Shown here piece by piece: positions 18,959-30,151 of a stretch of DNA of 64,000 nt. The DNA is taken from contig NZ_NFUR01000001.1 of the NCBI RefSeq assembly GCF_002127225.1, positions 931,592 to 995,591 of the forward strand, given 5' to 3'. A model generated the notes under the pieces. That model was given only the letters and a program-made list of their open reading frames with translations. It searched no databases and was not told the DNA's origin. Position numbers and translations under genes: made by a program. The DNA is from Sphingomonas sp. IBVSS2 (GTDB lineage Bacteria; Pseudomonadota; Alphaproteobacteria; Sphingomonadales; Sphingomonadaceae). The first letter of the stretch is position 1. Each line of letters opens with the position of its first letter.

Positions 18959-19258
18959 ATGTCCAGCTTCATCGCCGCCCTCGCCGCCGCCACGCTGATC
19001 GCGGTTCCCGCCCTGGCCGAGGGCCGGCCGGACCGGAGCGCCACCGTTCGCCATGCCGATCTCGACCTGAACAGCGCCGCCGGGCGCGCCGCGCTCAACC
19101 GCCGCCTCGCCGCCGCGACCGAGCAGGTCTGCGGTTCCTATGCGGGCGCCGACCAGGACGAGGTGGGCCGGATCCGGCGCTGCCGCGCCACGGTCGAGCG
19201 CGATGTCGGCCGCCAGCTGGCCGCCCGCTGGGGCGCCGCGCGGATCGCGCGCCGCTGA
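18959..19258 (+). CDS. UrcA-family exported small protein
   Basis: The 99-residue product has a signal peptide (MSSFIAALAAATLIAVPALA, cleavage before EG) and a mature part with the UrcA pattern: RHADLDLNSAAGRAALNRRL, then two cysteines (VCGSY and RRCRATVE) that probably form a disulfide. UrcA proteins are abundant in sphingomonads and Caulobacter; their function is unknown. ATG 18959 has AAGGGA upstream. The gene is divergent from the winged-helix regulator. Confidence 0.85.
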   Translation: MSSFIAALAAATLIAVPALAEGRPDRSATVRHADLDLNSAAGRAALNRRLAAATEQVCGSYAGADQDEVGRIRRCRATVERDVGRQLAARWGAARIARR

Positions 19259-19268
19259 TTTCCCTCAC

Positions 19269-19308
19269 GGCCGGGCAGGGCCGCGCATTGCCCGCCCGGC
19301 CGCTTTTT
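19269..19308. terminator. Terminator after the UrcA gene
   Basis: GGCCGGGC (19269-19276) and GGGC (19278-19281) pair with GCCC and GCCCGGCC (19290-19301), with one bulged A, followed by GCTTTTT. The T-run ends one base before the stop codon of the convergent kynureninase-like gene. Confidence 0.8.
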
Positions 19309-20421
19309 CTAGCGGAGTTCGGAAAGCGCCTCGATCAGCCGCGCCACGTCGCGTGCGTCCTGATAGAGGCCGAAGCCGATGCGCAGCACGTCGCCGCGCA
19401 CATCGGTGATCACCTCCTCGGCTTCCAGCTCGGCCTTCCAGCGCTGGGCGTTCGGCGAGCGGAGCGCCAGGAAGCGCGCGGGGCTGCCCGGATTGAGCAG
19501 CTCCGCCGCGATCGGCAGGCCGGGGAGCAGTTGTGCGCGCAGGCCGTCGACATGCGCCGCGATCGCCGCCGTGGTCAGCCCTTCCTGGCGCAGCATGTCG
19601 CGCACCGCGACGAAGCGGTAGATGCCCGAGGGATCGAAGGTCGCGCCCAGGAAGCGGCGGCCGTCGGGCGCGTAGCCGATGCTGCCCGGCGGCAGCGACA
19701 GGTCCTCGAACTCGGCATACCAGCCGGTGACTTCCGGCCGCGGGCCGAAGCCGGGCGGGGCGTGGAGGAACGCGCAGCCTTCCCCCGCCATCGCATATTT
19801 ATAGCCGCCGGCCAGGTAGAAGGCCTTGTCGGCCACCGCCGACAGGTCGGTCTCCAGCGCCATGAAGCCGTGATAGCCGTCGATCACCACCCAGGGTCCG
19901 TCGGGCCGGGCGAGCGCGGCGAGCGCGGCGATGTCCTCCAGCACATGGCCGGTGCCGAACTGGACCTGGCTGACGAAGATCAGGTCGTGCCCGCCCGCCT
20001 TCGCCCGCTCGACGATCCGGTCCAGCGGCGCACGCTCGACGATCGCCGTGCCTGCTTCCTCCCAGCGCGCGGCCTGGCGGCGGAAACTGTGGAATTCGCC
20101 GTCGCTGGCGAGGATGCGCAGCGGCCGGTGCGGCAGCGCCGAGGCGATGGCGAGCAGCAGCGTGTGGGTGTTCGGGGCGAACACCAGGGTGCCCGGATCG
20201 GGCAGCCCGAGTTCGGCCGCGACATGCGCCTGGGCCGCGGGCCAGATCTCGCCCATCACCCGCTCCCATTTGCGGTCGGCGAGGCGCACGCCGTCCTCCC
20301 AGGCGGCGAGCTGGCCGACATAGGAGGCATCGGGCCACAGATGGTGCGAATGCGCCGCGAAGTGCAGCCGCTCGGGCGCCGCCGCCAGCGCGCGCTGGAA
20401 CAGGTGCTTGTAGCCGGTCAC
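19309..20421 (-). CDS. kynU: Aminotransferase class V-fold PLP enzyme, probable kynureninase
   Basis: The 370-residue protein is a fold-type I PLP enzyme. Lys208 in GGYKYAMAGEG corresponds to the PLP lysine of kynureninases (YKY motif), Asp181 in VVIDGYHGF would bind the pyridine nitrogen, and PEVTGWYAEFEDL matches the post-lysine GWW region. Kynureninase cleaves kynurenine to anthranilate and alanine. The GTG start at 20421 overlaps the tryptophan dioxygenase stop (GTGA), which strongly supports a role in tryptophan catabolism. It is shorter than typical kynureninases (about 410) and its DGYHG motif differs from the usual DxAHA, so a related beta-lyase activity cannot be excluded. No arylformamidase gene is next to the pair. 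Confidence 0.7.
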   Translation of the reverse strand: MTGYKHLFQRALAAAPERLHFAAHSHHLWPDASYVGQLAAWEDGVRLADRKWERVMGEIWPAAQAHVAAELGLPDPGTLVFAPNTHTLLLAIASALPHRPLRILASDGEFHSFRRQAARWEEAGTAIVERAPLDRIVERAKAGGHDLIFVSQVQFGTGHVLEDIAALAALARPDGPWVVIDGYHGFMALETDLSAVADKAFYLAGGYKYAMAGEGCAFLHAPPGFGPRPEVTGWYAEFEDLSLPPGSIGYAPDGRRFLGATFDPSGIYRFVAVRDMLRQEGLTTAAIAAHVDGLRAQLLPGLPIAAELLNPGSPARFLALRSPNAQRWKAELEAEEVITDVRGDVLRIGFGLYQDARDVARLIEALSELR

Positions 20422-21182
20422 AGCTGGGTCCGCAGCGTCCAGAGTTCGGGGAAGGCGCGCTTGGCCAGCGTCGATTCGAGATAGGGCACGCCGGGCGTGC
20501 CGCCGGTGCCGGGCTTCATGCCGATCACCCGGCTCACGGTGATGACGTGCTTGTGCCGCCAGGTGGCGAGCGCATCGTCGATATCGACCAGCTTCTCGGC
20601 GAGCTGGTACAGCTCCCACCAGCGCGTGGTGTCGCGATAGACCTCGGCCCAGGCATCCTCGACCGCCTTGCTCGGCGCATAGGGTTTGCGCCAGTCGCGC
20701 GCCAGCACCTCGGCCGGCACGGCGAAGCCCGCGCGGGCGAGGGCGGCATTCGCTTCGTCCCACAGGCTGGGCAGCGCCGCGACTTGCGTGGTGAGCGGCC
20801 CCGGCACGCCGCCGCCGCGCAGGCCCAGCATCGTCTCGACCGCGCGGAACTGGTCCGACTGGAAGCCGGAACTGGTGCCCAGCACTTCGCGGAAGCGCGT
20901 ATAGTCGGTGGGCGTCATCGTCGCGAGCACGTCCCAGCTGAGCGTCATCACCGCCTGGATGCGGCTGACCCGGGCGAGCGACTTATAGGCTTCCACCGGC
21001 TTGTCGGCGCGGACCAGGTCGAGCGCCGCGCGCAGTTCGGCGATCATCTGCTTGAGCCAGAGTTCCTTCGTCTGGTGGATGATGATGAAGAGCAGCTCGT
21101 CATGCCGGTCCGACAGCGGATGCTGGGCCGCGAGCAGCTGGTCGAGGGCGAGATAGCGCCCATAGGTCATGCTTTCGGTCAT
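20418..21182 (-). CDS. kynA: Tryptophan 2,3-dioxygenase
   Basis: The protein is a haem dioxygenase that opens the indole ring of tryptophan to give N-formylkynurenine. LSDRHDELLFIIIHQTKELWLKQM holds the active-site His36, and WRHKHVITVSRVIG near the C-terminus holds the axial haem histidine, followed by GTGGTPGVPYL. ATG 21182 is chosen because GGAGG stands directly upstream, giving 254 residues; the frame stays open to 21263, and a start up to 27 codons earlier would be nearer the usual length of about 280. It is first in a two-gene unit with the kynureninase-like gene. Confidence 0.92.
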   Translation of the reverse strand: MTESMTYGRYLALDQLLAAQHPLSDRHDELLFIIIHQTKELWLKQMIAELRAALDLVRADKPVEAYKSLARVSRIQAVMTLSWDVLATMTPTDYTRFREVLGTSSGFQSDQFRAVETMLGLRGGGVPGPLTTQVAALPSLWDEANAALARAGFAVPAEVLARDWRKPYAPSKAVEDAWAEVYRDTTRWWELYQLAEKLVDIDDALATWRHKHVITVSRVIGMKPGTGGTPGVPYLESTLAKRAFPELWTLRTQL

Positions 21183-21307
21183 GCCCTCCGGCATATCGCC
21201 TGGCGGTGGCCCCTGCATCCGTTTTCGTGGCATTTGCGATTGAGCGGGGCGGGAGCGCTCCATAGCCCTGCGCCTGCAGCCGATCCGCGGCGCGAAAGGG
21301 GACTTTC

Positions 21308-22270
21308 ATGATTCGCTTCGGAGCCGCGCTGGCCGGCGCATTGCTGCTTTCCGCCTGCTGGGCGGACGATCGTGATGGCACGGTAATGGTGCGTCCCTCG
21401 GCCGCGGCGCCGGGCGGGTTCCGGCTCGTGTCCACCCTGGCCACGCCGACCTATCCCAAATTCGCCGACCTGACCGGGGATCGCAGCTTCGCCTCGAGCT
21501 GCGCGAAGCAGATCAACAACACCATGCCGCCCGGCTATGGCGCGGCGACGTTGCCCGACCAGGGCCTCGCCTTCGCCTATACCGACGCGACCCAGGTCTG
21601 GGCGGTGACCGGCGACGGGCTGGGCCTCTCCTTCGGCCCGGCGAACGTCGACACCAGCCTGCCGCCCGGCTTCCAGGCCTGGGCCAAGCCCGGCATGGGC
21701 AGCTTCGTCGACCGGCTGCGCTATCAGACGGTCGGCATCGTCGGCATCGGGCCGTTCGAATATATGCGGACGGCGCAGGTGATCACCAATGCGAGCGGCG
21801 CGTCGACCACCTATAACTGCATCATCGGCGTGCCGACCGAAGTGAGCGATGTGCCGGCGACGTCGCTCGTGACCTATCAGGCGGTCTATGGCGGCAGCGG
21901 CTATCGGACGATCGCGGGCGGCGCGACCAGCCCCTTTCCGCTCGGCAGGAGCATCGTGGCGCTCCAGGCCGACCTGCTGGCCGGCACGGTGACCGCGACG
22001 ATCCATTTCATCGGCACGCCCGCCTCTGGCCCCGATGTCGATCTCGGCACGGTGACCGGCACGGCCGCGATCGATCCGCTGACCGGCGCCTATTACGGCA
22101 CCAGCTGGTCGAGCGCGGACATGACCGGCGTCACCGGCCAGTTCAGCGGACGCTTCTACGGCCCCCAGGGCAAGGAGACGGCGTTCGTGCTCACGCTCGC
22201 CGCCAATTCGGCTGCCGCCAGCCCTGCCTATACGCTGCGCACGGCGGCGACCGTGATCGGCACCCAGTGA
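21308..22270 (+). CDS. Lipoprotein with TbpB-like C-terminal beta-barrel domain
   Basis: The 320-residue product has a lipoprotein signal (ALAGALLLSAC, lipid on Cys18). Its second half alternates short strands (GTVTATIHFIG, DLGTVTGTAAID, GAYYGTS) and ends with GRFYGPQGKETAFVLTL. The FYGPxGxE signature is that of the transferrin-binding-protein-B-like barrel domain found in surface lipoproteins and haemophilin-type proteins. The ligand is unknown. No TonB-dependent receptor or Slam translocator is adjacent. It is divergent from kynA. Confidence 0.65.
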   Translation: MIRFGAALAGALLLSACWADDRDGTVMVRPSAAAPGGFRLVSTLATPTYPKFADLTGDRSFASSCAKQINNTMPPGYGAATLPDQGLAFAYTDATQVWAVTGDGLGLSFGPANVDTSLPPGFQAWAKPGMGSFVDRLRYQTVGIVGIGPFEYMRTAQVITNASGASTTYNCIIGVPTEVSDVPATSLVTYQAVYGGSGYRTIAGGATSPFPLGRSIVALQADLLAGTVTATIHFIGTPASGPDVDLGTVTGTAAIDPLTGAYYGTSWSSADMTGVTGQFSGRFYGPQGKETAFVLTLAANSAAASPAYTLRTAATVIGTQ

Positions 22271-22273
22271 GGA

Positions 22274-23088
<815 letters not shown>

Positions 23089-23092
<4 letters not shown>

Positions 23093-23757
23093 TCGGAAGT
23101 CTCCAGGATGCTGTGGAGCCAGGCTCCGAGATCATTGACGGTATAGTCGATGAAGCCGCGCTCCGTGTCGGGCGCCTGTTCGGAGCCGTTGTCGATCCAC
23201 ACCGTGGTCATGCCGATCGCCTTGGCGGGCTTCAGGTTGCGCGCCATGTCCTCGACGAACAGGCTGTGCGCCGGGTCCAGGCCATAGGCATCGCACAGGC
23301 CCCGATAGGCCAGCGGGTCCGGCTTAGGGCGATAGCCGGTCGCATGGACGTCGTGGATCGCCTCGAAGGTGGCGCCGAGGCCGAGCCGGTCGAGCACCCG
23401 CGTCGCATAGGGCGCGTCGCCATTGGTGAAGACCAGCTTGCGGCCGGGCAGGCGGGCGAGCGCGGCGACCAGCACCTCGTTCACTTCGAGCACGCTCATG
23501 TCGACGTCGTGCACGTCCGCCAGATAATGGTGCGGGTCGGTGCCGTGCTCGGCCATCAGCCCGGCCAGCGTGGTGCCGTGCGCGTGGAAATAGCCCTTCT
23601 GCACCTTGTGCGCCTCGGCCGCGTCGAGCCCGAGGAGGTTCTGGACATATTGGCCGATCCGCGCGTCGATCATCGCGAACAGGTTGGCGCTCACCGGGTA
23701 GAGCGTATTGTCCAGATCGAAGATCCAGTTGCGGATGTGCGACAGGGCGGGGTCCAT
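23089..23757 (-). CDS. HAD-superfamily pyrimidine 5'-nucleotidase-like hydrolase
   Basis: The 222-residue protein has HAD motif [10 protein letters not shown] (residues about 13-21), motif II VFTNGD (109-114), the lysine in GYRPKPDP and motif [11 protein letters not shown]. The DLDNTLY variant and length fit the SDT1-like pyrimidine 5'-nucleotidase group. A role with dapD is suggested only by the coupled arrangement (ATGA overlap at 23089-23092); the substrate is not known. Confidence 0.85.
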
Positions 23758-23905
23758 GTCCGGGGCGGTTAGGCCGAGCGGGCCGGGCTATCAAGGCTTC
23801 TCTCGCGGGGGCGGCGGATATGGGCCGGGGCGACGGATGATTGCTTCGGCCCCGACGACGAAAACTTTATGGCGGACGCGGAGAGGCCTCCCCATCTGCC
23901 CTTCC

Positions 23906-24895
23906 ATGACCGCCTATTCCCTGCTCGACCTCGTTCCCATCGTCCAGGGCGGGAACGCCGCCCAGGCTCTTGCCAATGCCGCCGATCTCGCCGCCCATGT
24001 CGAAGGGCTCGGCTTCACCCGCTACTGGGTGGCCGAGCATCACGGGATGGACGGCATCGCCAGCGCCGCCACCGCAGTGGTGATCGCGCATGTCGGCCAG
24101 GCGACGTCGACGATTCGGATCGGCGCGGGCGGGATCATGCTGCCCAATCATGCGCCGCTGCAGGTGGCGGAGCAGTTCGGCACGCTGGATGCGCTCTTCC
24201 CCGGCCGAGTCGATCTCGGCCTCGGCCGCGCGCCGGGATCGGACCAGCGCGTCTCCGCCGCGATCCGCCGGGGCCTGGGCAGCGACGGCAACGAGTTCCC
24301 GCGCGACGTAGCCGAGCTGCAGAGCTATTTCGCCGATGACGGCCGCACCGGCATCCGCGCCACGCCCGGCGCGGGAGCGAAGGTCGATATCTGGATCCTC
24401 GGCTCCAGCCTGTTCGGAGCGCAGCTCGCGGCGATGCTGGGGCTGCCCTATGCCTTTGCCTCGCATTTCGCGCCCGGGCTGCTCGACGAGGCGATCGATG
24501 CGTATCGCCGCAACTTTCGCCCCTCCGCCGCGCTGGAGAAACCGCATCTGATGCTGGGCTTCAACGTGTTCGCCGCCGATACCGATGCGGAGGCGGAATA
24601 TCTGGCCAGTTCGCAGCAACAGGCCTTTGTCGCGATCCGCACCACCGGCAAGGGCATCCAGCTGCCGCCGCCGGTGCAGGGCTATCGCGAGAGCCTGGGC
24701 GGGCATGGCAACGCGATGCTCGACCAGGTGCTGTCGGCCAGCGCGATCGGCGGGCCGGACAGGGTGCGGATGCAGCTCGCCGACTTCATTGCCCGCACCG
24801 GCGCCGACGAGCTGATGCTCACCAGCGCGATGTTCGATCATCAGGCCCGCAGGAAGAGCCTGTCGCTCGCTGCCGAGGCGATGCGGGGGCTGTGA
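23906..24895 (+). CDS. Luciferase-like (LLM class) flavin-dependent oxidoreductase
   Basis: The 329-residue product is a TIM-barrel flavin monooxygenase-like protein of the MsnO8 type: [59 protein letters not shown] and the C-terminal [19 protein letters not shown] are the usual signatures. Partner reductase and substrate are not identifiable. ATG 23906 gives the standard N-terminus ([10 protein letters not shown]). It is a single gene, divergent from the HAD phosphatase. Confidence 0.88.
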   Translation: MTAYSLLDLVPIVQGGNAAQALANAADLAAHVEGLGFTRYWVAEHHGMDGIASAATAVVIAHVGQATSTIRIGAGGIMLPNHAPLQVAEQFGTLDALFPGRVDLGLGRAPGSDQRVSAAIRRGLGSDGNEFPRDVAELQSYFADDGRTGIRATPGAGAKVDIWILGSSLFGAQLAAMLGLPYAFASHFAPGLLDEAIDAYRRNFRPSAALEKPHLMLGFNVFAADTDAEAEYLASSQQQAFVAIRTTGKGIQLPPPVQGYRESLGGHGNAMLDQVLSASAIGGPDRVRMQLADFIARTGADELMLTSAMFDHQARRKSLSLAAEAMRGL

Positions 24896-24904
24896 TCCCG
24901 ATAT

Positions 24905-24937
24905 GCGTCACCCCCCGCTTTCGCACGGGGGTGACGC
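24905..24937. terminator. Perfect 11-bp hairpin between convergent genes
   Basis: GCGTCACCCCC (24905-24915) and GGGGGTGACGC (24927-24937) form a perfect stem with an 11-base loop. No T-run follows. The GTCACCCC...GGGGTGAC arms resemble the sphingomonad extragenic repeats seen at 59613-59704, so it may be a mini-copy serving as terminator. Confidence 0.55.
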
Positions 24938-24973
24938 CTGGAAGTGAGGGGCTCTGGTCGCGGGGTGCCAACC

Positions 24974-25462
24974 TCATGCCCGCCGGTCGATCACCCAGCC
25001 GGTTGGCGAATCGCCATTGCCTCGCGTCCCGGCATTGCCGCCATAGGTGGTGGCGCCCGAAGCGGCGGCGTCGCGCAATTTCTGGAGGAAGGCGGACATC
25101 GCATCGAGCCGGCGCGCGGCAGCTTCGCTGATCGGGGTGCCGTCCGCGCCGTCCGCGATATCGTCGCGCGATGGCGGCGGATCGCCGGGGCCGCCATCCG
25201 GGCCCTGGGCGAAGAAGCGCCTGAGCTCGGCCGCCTGGTCGTCGGTCAGCGCGCCGCTCTTCGTCTGCGCGTCGATCAGTCCGTCGATCCGGCCCTTCAT
25301 GCCGCCCGCCCCGCCTTCGGGATGATCCGAAGCGAGGCTGGTATCGATCGCGCCGAGCGCGCCGCGCAGCGCATCCCGATCATCGGCGCTGATCGTGCCG
25401 GCCGAGGCCGCCGCCGCTATCCGCGCGTCCATCCGCTGCGACATCGAGGAAATGGAAGTCAT
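24974..25462 (-). CDS. Hypothetical acidic helical protein
   Basis: I do not recognise this 162-residue protein. It is predicted to be largely helical and soluble, with repeated short acidic segments (GTISADDRDALRGALGAID, SGALTDDQAAELRRFFAQG) that look like degenerate EF-hand-like or helix-turn-helix repeats, and a glycine/asparagine-rich C-terminus (TTYGGNAGTRGNGD). It has no signal peptide. AAGGA lies six bases before ATG 25462, and a putative promoter is at 25501-25530, so it is probably a monocistronic gene. Confidence 0.65.
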   Translation of the reverse strand: MTSISSMSQRMDARIAAAASAGTISADDRDALRGALGAIDTSLASDHPEGGAGGMKGRIDGLIDAQTKSGALTDDQAAELRRFFAQGPDGGPGDPPPSRDDIADGADGTPISEAAARRLDAMSAFLQKLRDAAASGATTYGGNAGTRGNGDSPTGWVIDRRA

Positions 25463-25500
25463 CGCTGGTCCTTCGCGTCTACAATCCCCGGAGGGAGCTT

Positions 25501-25530
25501 AGCATATGAGAGCTAATATATTGTAAACAA
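25501..25530 (-). promoter_or_regulatory. Putative sigma-70 promoter of the hypothetical gene at 24974-25462
   Basis: On the minus strand TTGTTT (25530-25525), an 18-bp spacer and TATGCT (25506-25501) lie about 40 bases before the start codon, in a local AT-rich patch that stands out in this GC-rich DNA. Confidence 0.35.
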
Positions 25531-25545
25531 AGGATTATGTGGCAG

Positions 25546-25599
25546 CGGGTCGCGATTGGGCGGCGCCGGCCCCAGAAACCGGCGCCGCCACGTGACCCG
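25546..25599. terminator. Large GC-rich hairpin after the histidine kinase gene
   Basis: GGCGGCGCCGG (25559-25569) pairs perfectly with CCGGCGCCGCC (25579-25589), and an outer CGGGTC/GACCCG pair (25546-25551 and 25594-25599) can extend it. It lies about 90 bases downstream of the kinase stop and has no T-run; a terminator or 3'-end stabiliser is inferred. Confidence 0.45.
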
Positions 25600-25683
25600 A
25601 CGGACAAAAGAGGGCAATCCGCGAGTTCGCGAACGCTTTGCGTCCGGTTCGTCGCAGCCGAATTTCAGTTTGTTGCAATCGCC

Positions 25684-27129
25684 TCAGCTGGCGGCGGGCA
25701 GGCGCAGGCGCACGAGCAGGCCGCCCAGATCCTCGCTTTCCTCGAGGCTGACGGTGCCGTCATAGATCTCCGCGACGTCGCGCACGATGGCGAGGCCCAG
25801 GCCGGTGCCGGGCTTGCCGCTGTCCAGCCGCACGCCGCGATCGAAGATGCGGATGCGATCGGCCTCGGGGATGCCGCGGCCGTCGTCCTCGACGAGGATC
25901 TCGACGAACCCGGCCTGCACCCCGGCGGTGATGAACACGCTGCCGCCGCCATATTTGGCGGCATTCTCGACCAGGTTGCCGAGCAGGTCGTCCAGGTCCT
26001 GCCGCTCGATATGGGCGACCAGGTCTTTCTGCCCGTCGATGTCGATACGGACATTGGGATAGAGCCGGGCGACGGCGCGCTCGACCGCCTCGATCGACGG
26101 CCAGACCTGGGCGCGGCTGTGCGCCGAGCCTCGGCGGCCGACGGCACGGGCGCGGGCGAGATGGTGGTCGATCTGGCGGCGCATCGTGCGCGCCTCGCGG
26201 ATCACTGCCTGGGCGAGATCGGGCTGGCCGGCAGCCGCCGCGTTCATGATCACGCTCAGCGGCGTCTTCAGCGCATGGGCAAGGTTGCCGGCATGGCGCC
26301 GGGCTTCCTCGGCCTGGCGGTCGTTATGCTCGACCAGCGCGTTGAGCTCCTCGACCATCGGCGCGACTTCGGCGGGCATCGCCCCCTCGACGCGCGTCGA
26401 TTCGCCGGCGCGCAGCCGCGCGATCTCCTGGCGCACCCGGCGTAGCGGCAGCAGCCCGTACCAGGTCTGCAGCGCCACCATGATGATCAGGCCGAGCCCG
26501 AGCAGCACGAAGCTGCGCACCAGGGTGCGGCGCAGCTGGGCGATCTGCCCGTCCAGCGTCTCGCGGCTCTGCGCCACCTGGAAGCGCCAGCGCACGTTCG
26601 ATCCCGGCAGCACCGCGTCGCGTTCGGCGACACGCAGCAACTGGCCGGGAAGCTGGCGGCTGTCATAGACATGGACGTTGGTATCGCTGTGCTGCTGGTC
26701 GACCTTGAGCTTCTGGTCCCAGAGCGAGCGCGACGGAAAGGCTTCGTGGCCCTTGCCGCTGATCTGCCAATAGGCGCCGGAATTATATTCGAGGAAGCGC
26801 TGGTCGGCGAGCTCGCGGTTGAGCATCACGTCGCCATTCTGGTCGAGCTCGGCGGAGAAGATCATCGCCTTGAGCAGATAGTCGAGCTGGTCGTCGAAAT
26901 TCTTGGTGACGGTGGTCACCAGCACCCGGTCGAGCGCGATGCCGCCGCCGACGAGCAGCAGCATGATCCAGGCAGTCGCGACCAGCAGCATGCGCCGGCT
27001 GACCGAGCCGGTGGTGCGCATATAGTGGCGCGGCGGCACCTCGCCCGGCGCGACGGGCTCCGGCTCGGTGAGGGGCCGACCGAACAGGCGCCGGCGCAGC
27101 CCGCCTAGAGTCTGGGCGAGCCGTGCCAT
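25684..27129 (-). CDS. PhoQ-like sensor histidine kinase
   Basis: The 481-residue kinase has membrane helices at about 46-68 and 204-224 flanking a 135-residue periplasmic sensor, a HAMP region, a HisKA domain with His285 (NLAHALKTPLSV) and a HATPase domain (NLVENAAKYGGG, VEDDGRGIPEADR, GTGLGLAIVRDVAEIYDG). The HAxKTPL box is typical of the PhoQ-like subgroup. It follows the response regulator gene after four bases and is third in a PepSY-regulator-kinase operon. The signal is unknown; the PepSY gene suggests an envelope or peptidase-related cue. Confidence 0.92.
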   Translation of the reverse strand: MARLAQTLGGLRRRLFGRPLTEPEPVAPGEVPPRHYMRTTGSVSRRMLLVATAWIMLLLVGGGIALDRVLVTTVTKNFDDQLDYLLKAMIFSAELDQNGDVMLNRELADQRFLEYNSGAYWQISGKGHEAFPSRSLWDQKLKVDQQHSDTNVHVYDSRQLPGQLLRVAERDAVLPGSNVRWRFQVAQSRETLDGQIAQLRRTLVRSFVLLGLGLIIMVALQTWYGLLPLRRVRQEIARLRAGESTRVEGAMPAEVAPMVEELNALVEHNDRQAEEARRHAGNLAHALKTPLSVIMNAAAAGQPDLAQAVIREARTMRRQIDHHLARARAVGRRGSAHSRAQVWPSIEAVERAVARLYPNVRIDIDGQKDLVAHIERQDLDDLLGNLVENAAKYGGGSVFITAGVQAGFVEILVEDDGRGIPEADRIRIFDRGVRLDSGKPGTGLGLAIVRDVAEIYDGTVSLEESEDLGGLLVRLRLPAAS

Positions 27130-27133
27130 CCGC

Positions 27134-27802
27134 TCAGGCGTCGGCCGGCTCTTCCAGGCTGTAGCCCAGGCCGCGGATGGTGGTGATCACATCGGCACCC
27201 AGCTTCTTGCGGATGCGCGTGACGAAGACTTCGATCGTGTTCGAATCGCGATCGAAATCCTGGTCGTAGATATGCTCGATCAGCTCGGTGCGGCTCACCA
27301 CCTTGCCCTTGTGGTGGAGCAGGTAGCTGAGCAGCTTGTATTCCTGGGCGGTCAGCTTCACCGGCTCGCCGCCGCGCGTGACCTTGCCCGAGCGCGTGTC
27401 GAGCCGGATGTCGCCCGCGGTCAGCTCGGCCGAGGCATTGCCCGAGGCGCGGCGGATCAGGGCGCGCAGCCGGGCGATCAGCTCCTCGGTCTGGAAGGGC
27501 TTGGCGACATAGTCGTCGGCGCCGGCATCGAGGCCCGCCACCTTGTCCGACCAGCTGTCGCGCGCGGTGAGCACCAGGACCGGCGTGGTCTTGCCTTCCT
27601 TGCGCCAGCGGTCGAGCACCGTCAGCCCGTCGATCTCCGGCAGGCCGAGATCGAGGATGATCGCGTCATATTGCTCGTTGGAGCCGAGATAGAGGCCTTC
27701 CTCGCCATCGGTGGCGAGATCCACCGCATAGCCCGCGCCTTCCAGCGCGTTGCGGAGCTGCTGCCCCAGGTTCGGCTCATCCTCGACGATCAGCAGTCGC
27801 AT
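27134..27802 (-). CDS. PhoP-like OmpR-family response regulator
   Basis: The 222-residue protein has a receiver domain with acidic pocket ED at 7-8, phosphoacceptor Asp51 (IILDLGLP) and the conserved TARDSW and AKPFQTEEL segments. A C-terminal OmpR winged helix follows (LTAQEYKLLSYLLHHKGKVVSR, NTIEVFVTRIRKKLG, TIRGLGYSLE). It is the partner of the adjacent kinase. It probably binds the 11-bp-phased TTGAA/CTGAA repeat at 28159-28174 in front of its own operon. Confidence 0.95.
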   Translation of the reverse strand: MRLLIVEDEPNLGQQLRNALEGAGYAVDLATDGEEGLYLGSNEQYDAIILDLGLPEIDGLTVLDRWRKEGKTTPVLVLTARDSWSDKVAGLDAGADDYVAKPFQTEELIARLRALIRRASGNASAELTAGDIRLDTRSGKVTRGGEPVKLTAQEYKLLSYLLHHKGKVVSRTELIEHIYDQDFDRDSNTIEVFVTRIRKKLGADVITTIRGLGYSLEEPADA

Positions 27803-27822
27803 GTCATTCCCCTCGCCGGGCC

Positions 27823-28134
27823 CTAATCGCCCGTTTTGCGGACGATCGCGCCGGTCCGGCCGTCGACGTCCACCCAGATCACCGATCCATTGCGCAGGAA
27901 CTTCAGCGTGTAAACTTCCGTTGCGGGATCATAGTCGAAACCGAGATATTGGGCCCCGGGCAGCCGCGGCACCACGCGGCGCTCGATCTCGCGCACCGAG
28001 AGCGGCGGCCCGGCCTGGCGGCGGGGCGAGCGGCCGTCCGAATCCTGGTGCCCATCCGGCTGCGCAGCCGCAGTCCCGGCGGGCGCGAACGCCGCCAGAC
28101 AGGCGCAAAGGATGGGCGTCACCAACATCTTCAT
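27823..28134 (-). CDS. Exported PepSY-domain protein
   Basis: The product is a small protein of about 103 residues with a signal peptide (MKMLVTPILCACLAAFAPAG, then TAAAQ) and one PepSY domain (LSVREIERRVVPRLPGAQYLG, VYTLKFLRNGSVIWVDVDGRTGAIV). PepSY proteins bind or inhibit peptidases in the envelope. ATG 28134 is chosen because it starts the signal peptide; ATG 28146 is also in frame and neither has a strong ribosome site. As first gene before a PhoP/PhoQ-like pair, it may feed back on the sensor. Confidence 0.8.
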   Translation of the reverse strand: MKMLVTPILCACLAAFAPAGTAAAQPDGHQDSDGRSPRRQAGPPLSVREIERRVVPRLPGAQYLGFDYDPATEVYTLKFLRNGSVIWVDVDGRTGAIVRKTGD

Positions 28135-28158
28135 GGCAGATGGCATAGGGTCCGGGCA

Positions 28159-28174
28159 TTGAATAGCCCCTGAA
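28159..28174. promoter_or_regulatory. 11-bp-phased direct repeat, putative response-regulator box
   Basis: TTGAA (28159-28163), six bases, CTGAA (28170-28174): two half-sites 11 bp apart, 25-40 bases before the PepSY start. The spacing matches boxes of OmpR-family regulators such as PmrA or QseB, so autoregulation of the operon is plausible. Confidence 0.45.
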
Positions 28175-28240
28175 CGCACCCTTCAGCCGGCGGTAACTTG
28201 CCGGACACAGGATCGCCCCCTAGTTGGAGCCCATTGCGAC

Positions 28241-28315
28241 GGCACCGGCCCACGCTCCACCCGGCCACCCTTGGATACTGACATTGGGTGGCCGGGTGGG
28301 GAGCGGGCCGGTGCC
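28241..28315. repeat. Long imperfect palindrome, copy A of a dispersed element
   Basis: Two 30-base arms (28241-28270 and 28286-28315) around a 15-base loop; the outer 11 and inner 12 base pairs match perfectly and seven central positions differ. The arms are closely related to those of the palindrome at 42349-42432. It lies in the untranslated leader of the uup gene, downstream of the divergent PepSY promoter region. Confidence 0.85.
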
Positions 28316-28334
28316 GCAACTGATCAAAGGCACC

Positions 28335-30125
<1,791 letters not shown>

Positions 30126-30151
30126 GGCGCGATGGCGATGCGGGACAGGCC

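Noticed and set aside
28224..28334. N-terminal extension of Uup through the palindrome
   Set aside because: The 37 extra residues are only the translation of the palindrome; homologous ABC-F proteins start at MAAPVLAYEN.
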